Positions 60,501 to 64,000 of a stretch of DNA of 64,000 bases are shown here, in pieces. Below the pieces are notes generated by a model. It did not search any database. It was not told the DNA's origin and saw nothing but the letters and a program-made list of their open reading frames with translations. The first letter of the stretch is position 1, and every line of letters starts with the position of its first letter. Both the position numbers and the translations under genes were made by a program. The stretch is from Klebsormidium nitens (lineage: Eukaryota; Streptophyta; Klebsormidiophyceae; Klebsormidiales; Klebsormidiaceae): positions 119,849-183,848 of the forward strand of contig DF237074.1 in assembly GCA_000708835.1 (NCBI GenBank), read 5' to 3'.

Positions 60501-62775
60501 ACCTGGACCACGGGGCGAAGGAGGATGACGTCATGGCTGCGTTGCAACTGGTGAGGCGCGCCGGCCCAGATTTCGAAGGTCGGGGCTTTGGGAAGCTAGT
60601 GTTGGAGGTTCTGCCGAATCTCGAAGGTGCTGGCGAGTCAAGGCGTTGAGTTTAGCATTTGATGTGATGAGGTTCTGTAGTTCCGAACCAGGTAGTTCAA
60701 AGAAGGAGCTATGAGGGTTCTGCTGGTTCTGACACTTTGAAATCCCCCCGGTATATTGCGTGAGAGTATGATTGACACGAGCGCCGACAAGGCGCGTGCA
60801 CAAAGTTCTGGTGGGCCATCGGCGCTGCTCGAATCCTGAAAACGCGCGACCTTGAAAAAGTTTGGGCACCTTTGTTACTTCCCTTTCTGACCTTTTCAGG
60901 TAAGAAACGACCTCTGGCGGAAAGTCTTGCACATACACCCATCATCGCTTTTCAGTCACCAAGCTTCTGAGCTTGCCTTCTCCAGGGCTTCGACTCAGTT
61001 ATGGTTGACGGGTCGCACCTGCCGTACGACGAGAACGTGGCCTACACGCGGCGCGTGGCGCGAGCGGCGCACGCGCGCGGCATGGCGGTCGAGGCGGAGC
61101 TGGGCCGGCTATCGGGCACGGAGGACGGGCTTACCGTGCAAGAGTACGAGGCCAAGCTCACGGACGTCCAACAGGTGCGTAAGCGTCCGAACATTTTCGT
61201 CTTTCGACCATTGAGAATTGAACGATTCTCAGGGTGGGAAAGTAGGTTGGCAGTGGCGGAGTACGAGGCCAAGCTCACGGACGTCCGACAGGTTTGCGTC
61301 CGAACATTCTCGCCCTTCGACCAACCAGGCTGTAATCTTCGTGAGGGCGAGGGTTGGAAACCAGGGACGGCAGTAGGTTCATCGGGCAAGAGTCCGAGGC
61401 CAAGCTCACGGACGTCCAACAGGTGCGTCAGCGTCCGGTTTCCATGATTCCTTGTTGTGTCGAACTTTAACATCCGTAAAAGCGGCTGTGAGCACTGGGA
61501 AAAGGTCCAGAGGCTAAGCTAACGGACGTCGGACAGGTGCGTCAGCGTCCGAAAGCCGAACCTACAGGATTCTACATCTTCGGATAGTCACAAGGGTAGC
61601 TGTTAAGCACCAGCTCTTAGGTTGCTCGTGTTAACTGCGGGGCAGGCGACAGTTTGTTGGGCTCTGCTCTCAGTTTCAAAACACCGGCACTGGGCCGTCA
61701 TCAAGCGTGTTGGGGGCAATTTGTAGTCCTTGCGAATGCTAGTTCCTGGATCGTTCATCAGCTGTTTGCCCGGCCCCTCTGCTCCATCCAACGTCAAGTT
61801 ACTGACGTGAGTAACTCAACGGCTGACGTCATTCCAGGCACGTGACTTCCTGGCAGCGACGAAGATCGACGCGCTCGCGGTGTGCATCGGTAACGTGCAC
61901 GGCAAGTACCCGGCGTCCGGGCCCAAGATCGATTTGGACAGGCTCCAGGTGGGGGCTCGGTCCGAGATGTCCGAACTTGAGTGACCTCGCAAACGTGCCG
62001 AAGTGTGTCACTCGCTTCGGAGGTTGAACATTCTCTTGTCGTTGTTTCGACAAATGGATTTGATCACAATCCTACTATGCCAGACCAGGTTGCACGTACC
62101 TCTCCGGCAAAACAGCCGGCGTCTTCCCATCGACTGACGTGGCAAACCCGTGTGCTGCCAGCCGTTCCGCTATGCTGACCCAGTTCGAGATTTAGAAAGA
62201 GTCTGAAACAAGTTTTGCTGTCCTTTTAGGCACTGCGAGAAGCAGCGGGCTCGACGACCCTGGTTCTCCATGGAGCGTCGGGACTGCCGGAAGACCTGGT
62301 CAAGGTAGGGCAGCCCTCGATCTTATATTTTCCGGCGCTCTGAGCAGAATAAAAGCGAGATCGAAAATTTATTGTTTTGTCAGTACCTTTGCTGCGGGTA
62401 CTTTTGCAAATTCTTCGGCAGTAGCCCGCCAGTGAACGACGTCCCGTCCTTACACCGCATGTTCACTACGCTCAGGCATGCAAGTCCTTTCGCATCTTAG
62501 GGATTATCAAAACGGGTTACCACACAACACCGTGTGACTCAATGACATACCGGTAAACATGCTCCTCACGCTTTTTGCAGGCGTGCATCCGTGCGGGTGT
62601 GACCAAGTTCAACGTCAACACGGAGGTGCGCGCCGCGTACTTAGAAAGCCTGCGGCAGCAGTCGGGGGCGCGGGATTTGGTGGACGTCATGAGAGCCGCG
62701 GGAGAGGCCATGCAAGCGGTGGTTGCGGAAAAGATGCGGATGTTTGGCTCCGTCGGAAAGACGCCATTTAGCTAA
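45545..62775 (+). CDS. Four-domain fusion: two hydroxyacid dehydrogenases, DUF1537 kinase, class II aldolase
   Basis: Orthologue of Arabidopsis At1g18270. The 33 exons begin at 45545, 45910, 46450, 46800, 47128, 47585, 48067, 48663, 49468, 49976, 50426, 51027, 51523, 51869, 52345, 52748, 53337, 53779, 54347, 54866, 55229, 55961, 56867, 57451, 58018, 58665, 59171, 59626, 60410, 60986, 61838, 62230 and 62581, and join to 1,400 residues. Residues 1-290 and 291-606 are tandem 3-hydroxyisobutyrate-dehydrogenase-like modules (FIGLGAMGSGMA and FIGLGAMGGGMA; catalytic Lys about 178 and 494 in SNVKMVNQLLAG). Residues about 670-1098 form the four-carbon acid-sugar kinase (VVLDDDPTGTQTVHG, LRGDSTLRGHFPQE, LIVVGSYVPKTT, LAKGGITSSD). 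Residues about 1100-1400 form the class II aldolase, with Asp1197 and zinc ligands His1198, His1295 and His1325 (HLDHG, GNVHGKYP, LHGASG). Bacterial relatives LtnD and OtnK act on L-threonate; cytosolic threonate/ascorbate breakdown is an inference. Four borders carry exon-edge copies. Confidence 0.93.
47380..47516 (+). repeat. 60-bp tandem duplication in intron 5 of the fusion gene
   Basis: The stretch GATTGAGGAATGATCG..AGAGCAGTCAGCAAGTACGTGA at about 47397 recurs 60 bp later with a local expansion of the heptamer GATAAGA. It lies mid-intron and includes no exon edge. Confidence 0.7.
50924..51006 (+). repeat. Short tandem repeat before exon 12 of the fusion gene
   Basis: Three units beginning AGTAACT or AGTAATT at 50924, 50963 and 50993, with shared GAAAGCKCAACCAAMAGACCTT, directly precede the acceptor region of the exon at 51027. 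They do not include exon sequence. Confidence 0.65.
51690..51895 (+). repeat. Copy of exon 14 acceptor edge, with TGACGTCA palindromes
   Basis: The acceptor region of exon 14 (GACGTCA..GGTGACGTCATGAAAAGCGG, then CCGTGCAG and GCGAAGGGCGCGGGCT) is preceded 122 bp upstream by a degenerate copy that keeps CCCGTGCAG and CGAAGGACGTGGGCT. Three exact TGACGTCA sites (51694, 51812 and 51833) lie in the repeated unit. Confidence 0.8.
56110..56349 (+). repeat. Duplicated 3' edge of exon 22 of the fusion gene
   Basis: The last 90 bp of exon 22, including its donor (56110-56199 plus GTGAGG), recur at 56258-56347, 148 bp downstream, ending GGGGACAG|GTACAG. The copy still reads open in the same frame (WLLAPFFPRGGHYLIGDVHY) but lacks the first part of the exon and an acceptor in phase. 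Confidence 0.88.
59455..59720 (+). repeat. Degenerate copy of exon 28 acceptor edge
   Basis: The beginning of exon 28 (GCAACGTCGGCGGAAAGGACG at 59626) has a copy 162 bp upstream at about 59464 (GCAACGTCGGCGGGAAGGGC), with similarity continuing through GTGGTGGCCACGTGGGCTC and the following CCCCGACCACC. The CAG acceptor is not kept in the copy. Confidence 0.85.
61125..61560 (+). repeat. Four-unit ladder of exon 30 donor edge
   Basis: The last codons and donor of exon 30 (GAGGCCAAGCTCACGGACGT, CCAACAG|GTGCGT) are followed by three more copies of the same edge, spaced about 117, 131 and 114 bp. Copies two to four keep AGGTTTGCGT, AGGTGCGTCAGCGTCCG and AGGTGCGTCAGCGTCCG. At least two copies are intact donor sites that could compete with the first. 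Confidence 0.9.
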
Positions 62776-63530
62776 TCAGCAGCTACGTGGAATTGCATCA
62801 GTGGTTTTTACCCCTGACGTGCTGAATCCTCTCCAGGTCACATTGGGGCACGCGCGATGAAGTTGGAGCACTTGATTATGGCGACAACCCAGTCGTCCGG
62901 CCATCACATCTGTAGAGCGAGTTGAGTGAGTATAGCTCGTGAGGTGCTGAAATCCAAACGAGTTGCACACTAGAAGGTTGACCTCGTTCTGAGGCAATGT
63001 ACGCGCATGATGTCTTGGCCCATGCTCGTTCAAACTGCGGCTCGTGTTCAAGACCGAGTTCATATATCGCGAATTCAATGCAGGCCTTCACGATGAAGAT
63101 ATGCATGACAAACTTGCTACCATTGCTTAGATTGGAGATTGGATAAGGAACACGATTTGCGTATATGCATGAAAAGATTTCAGTTTCAATGTCCACGAAT
63201 AGTCAAGGGGTGCTACGACAGTGAGCTGCATGAAATGATCGAACGGCTCAGCTCAGCGATCGCGTGCAATATCCCAAAAATACATCCTGTCGCATAGCGG
63301 CAGCCACCTCCAACCGTCTCCATGTTTTAGGAAGCTCTGCAACTGAAGCGTTCTATATATCTCATCCGATCCACAAGACCGGGATCCTCGTACATATCCC
63401 TCCAATACTCAGATCAGAGCGGTCATGAAATCCGTGTTCACGATGCCCATGCCGAGTCTCCTGCAAGCATCTCTGTCGACCACCGTAGAAAATGCAGCCT
63501 GAAGTCATGCGTCCTCATGCTACGTACCTT
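62776..63530. other. 3' flank of the fusion gene
   Basis: About 750 bp after the stop codon, probably including the 3' UTR. No gene, RNA or clear repeat was seen. Confidence 0.45.
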
Positions 63531-63960
63531 GTACGGATTGGTACCGTACTTGGTGTCAGCTACGGTACCCTTGGGTCGTACGCCGTAGGCGTATGTATGT
63601 ACATACATACGGACTATGGCGTATACCTATTTGAAAAGCCCCTCAGCGTATGATTTTCTACCGGCGTATATAGAGAGGGCTTTAGCCTCACATTTTCTCG
63701 GATTTTGAGGGATTTCCGCACTTTTGGAAGTTTAATACTGTAATTTGTACGTATTTTGGCGTATGTTTCTACGTATGTATCTATATGTATCTATTTTTCT
63801 ACCTACGTATTTCCGAGAAAATACAGGCCATATACGGATACATACGCATACTGCCTAGAATCATAGGGAATACGCTAACATACATAACATACGCTACGGC
63901 TAGGTCCTACGGCATACAATCGATCGAATATGGATCGGGTATGTACTATGGACCCAATTC
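63531..63960. repeat. TACG/GTAT-rich palindromic tract
   Basis: This stretch is dominated by CGTATG, TACGTA and GGCGTAT words on both strands. It holds a perfect 22-bp palindrome centred on GTATGTATGTACATACATAC (63590-63611) and an inverted pair ATTTTCTCGGA/TCCGAGAAAAT (63692-63702 and 63812-63822). It has no coding potential. It could be part of a repeat family or a foldback element whose ends were not identified. Confidence 0.55.
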
Positions 63961-64000
63961 CCTAATGTCAGCAGATTCGATGAACGGGGCGAAAATTCGG

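Noticed and set aside
1-64000. CRISPR arrays, rRNA, full-length transposons or viral sequence
   Set aside because: None was seen. Regular repeats in this window are short exon-derived ladders, not spacer arrays, and no transposase, reverse transcriptase or capsid-like frame was found.

Overview
The window is nuclear DNA from a green-lineage eukaryote, most likely a streptophyte alga of the Klebsormidium type. Supporting features are plant-specific families (a HOS1 homologue, a SnRK2 kinase, a CCX exchanger and the At1g18270-type dehydrogenase/kinase/aldolase fusion), an H2A.X ending in SQEF under a promoter with the plant histone octamer CGCGGATC, short exons in a dense array of 150-700 bp introns, GC-rich coding sequence, and one 277-base assembly gap. 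The species name is inference. Exon coordinates were worked out by hand from splice sites, reading-frame continuity and family alignment. All reconstructed models except the uncharacterised one close in frame.

Layout. 436-6137 (-): TAF5, a TFIID subunit, running off the left edge. 6851-7237 (+): histone H2A.X, divergent from TAF5 across a 713 bp promoter. 8438-15943 (-): RPN2/PSMD1, the 26S proteasome scaffold, in 12 exons. 17131-22933 (+): HOS1/ELYS-like nuclear-pore protein, with three U12-type introns and one GC-AG intron, and without the RING finger known from land plants. The shared RPN2/HOS1 upstream region carries a small foldback element with a 9 bp target duplication. 24021-27609 (+): SLC10A7/BASS4-like transporter. 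30511-33699 (-): uncharacterised low-complexity, possibly nuclear protein. 36098-40057 (+): SnRK2-related kinase with an altered catalytic loop. 40791-44222 (-): CCX cation/Ca2+ exchanger. 45545-62775 (+): a 33-exon gene for a fusion of about 1,400 residues, with two tandem hydroxyacid dehydrogenase modules, a DUF1537 four-carbon acid-sugar kinase and a class II aldolase. The rest is non-coding: palindrome-rich stretches near 28.4-29.5 kb and 40.4 kb, and a TACG-rich tract at the right end.

The genes are mostly unrelated housekeeping and signalling genes in divergent, convergent and tandem order, with no operon-like logic. The exception is the last gene, where several consecutive steps of a probable four-carbon sugar-acid (threonate-type) pathway sit in one polypeptide.

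The most unusual signal is structural. At ten or so places a short edge of an exon (its first or last 25-120 bp, with or without the splice site) is repeated one to four times, degenerately, in the neighbouring intron or 3' flank, usually 90-190 bp apart. These exon-edge ladders affect TAF5, RPN2, the BASS gene (three sites), CCX and the fusion gene (four sites). They suggest that introns in this genome grow by serial tandem duplication across exon borders.
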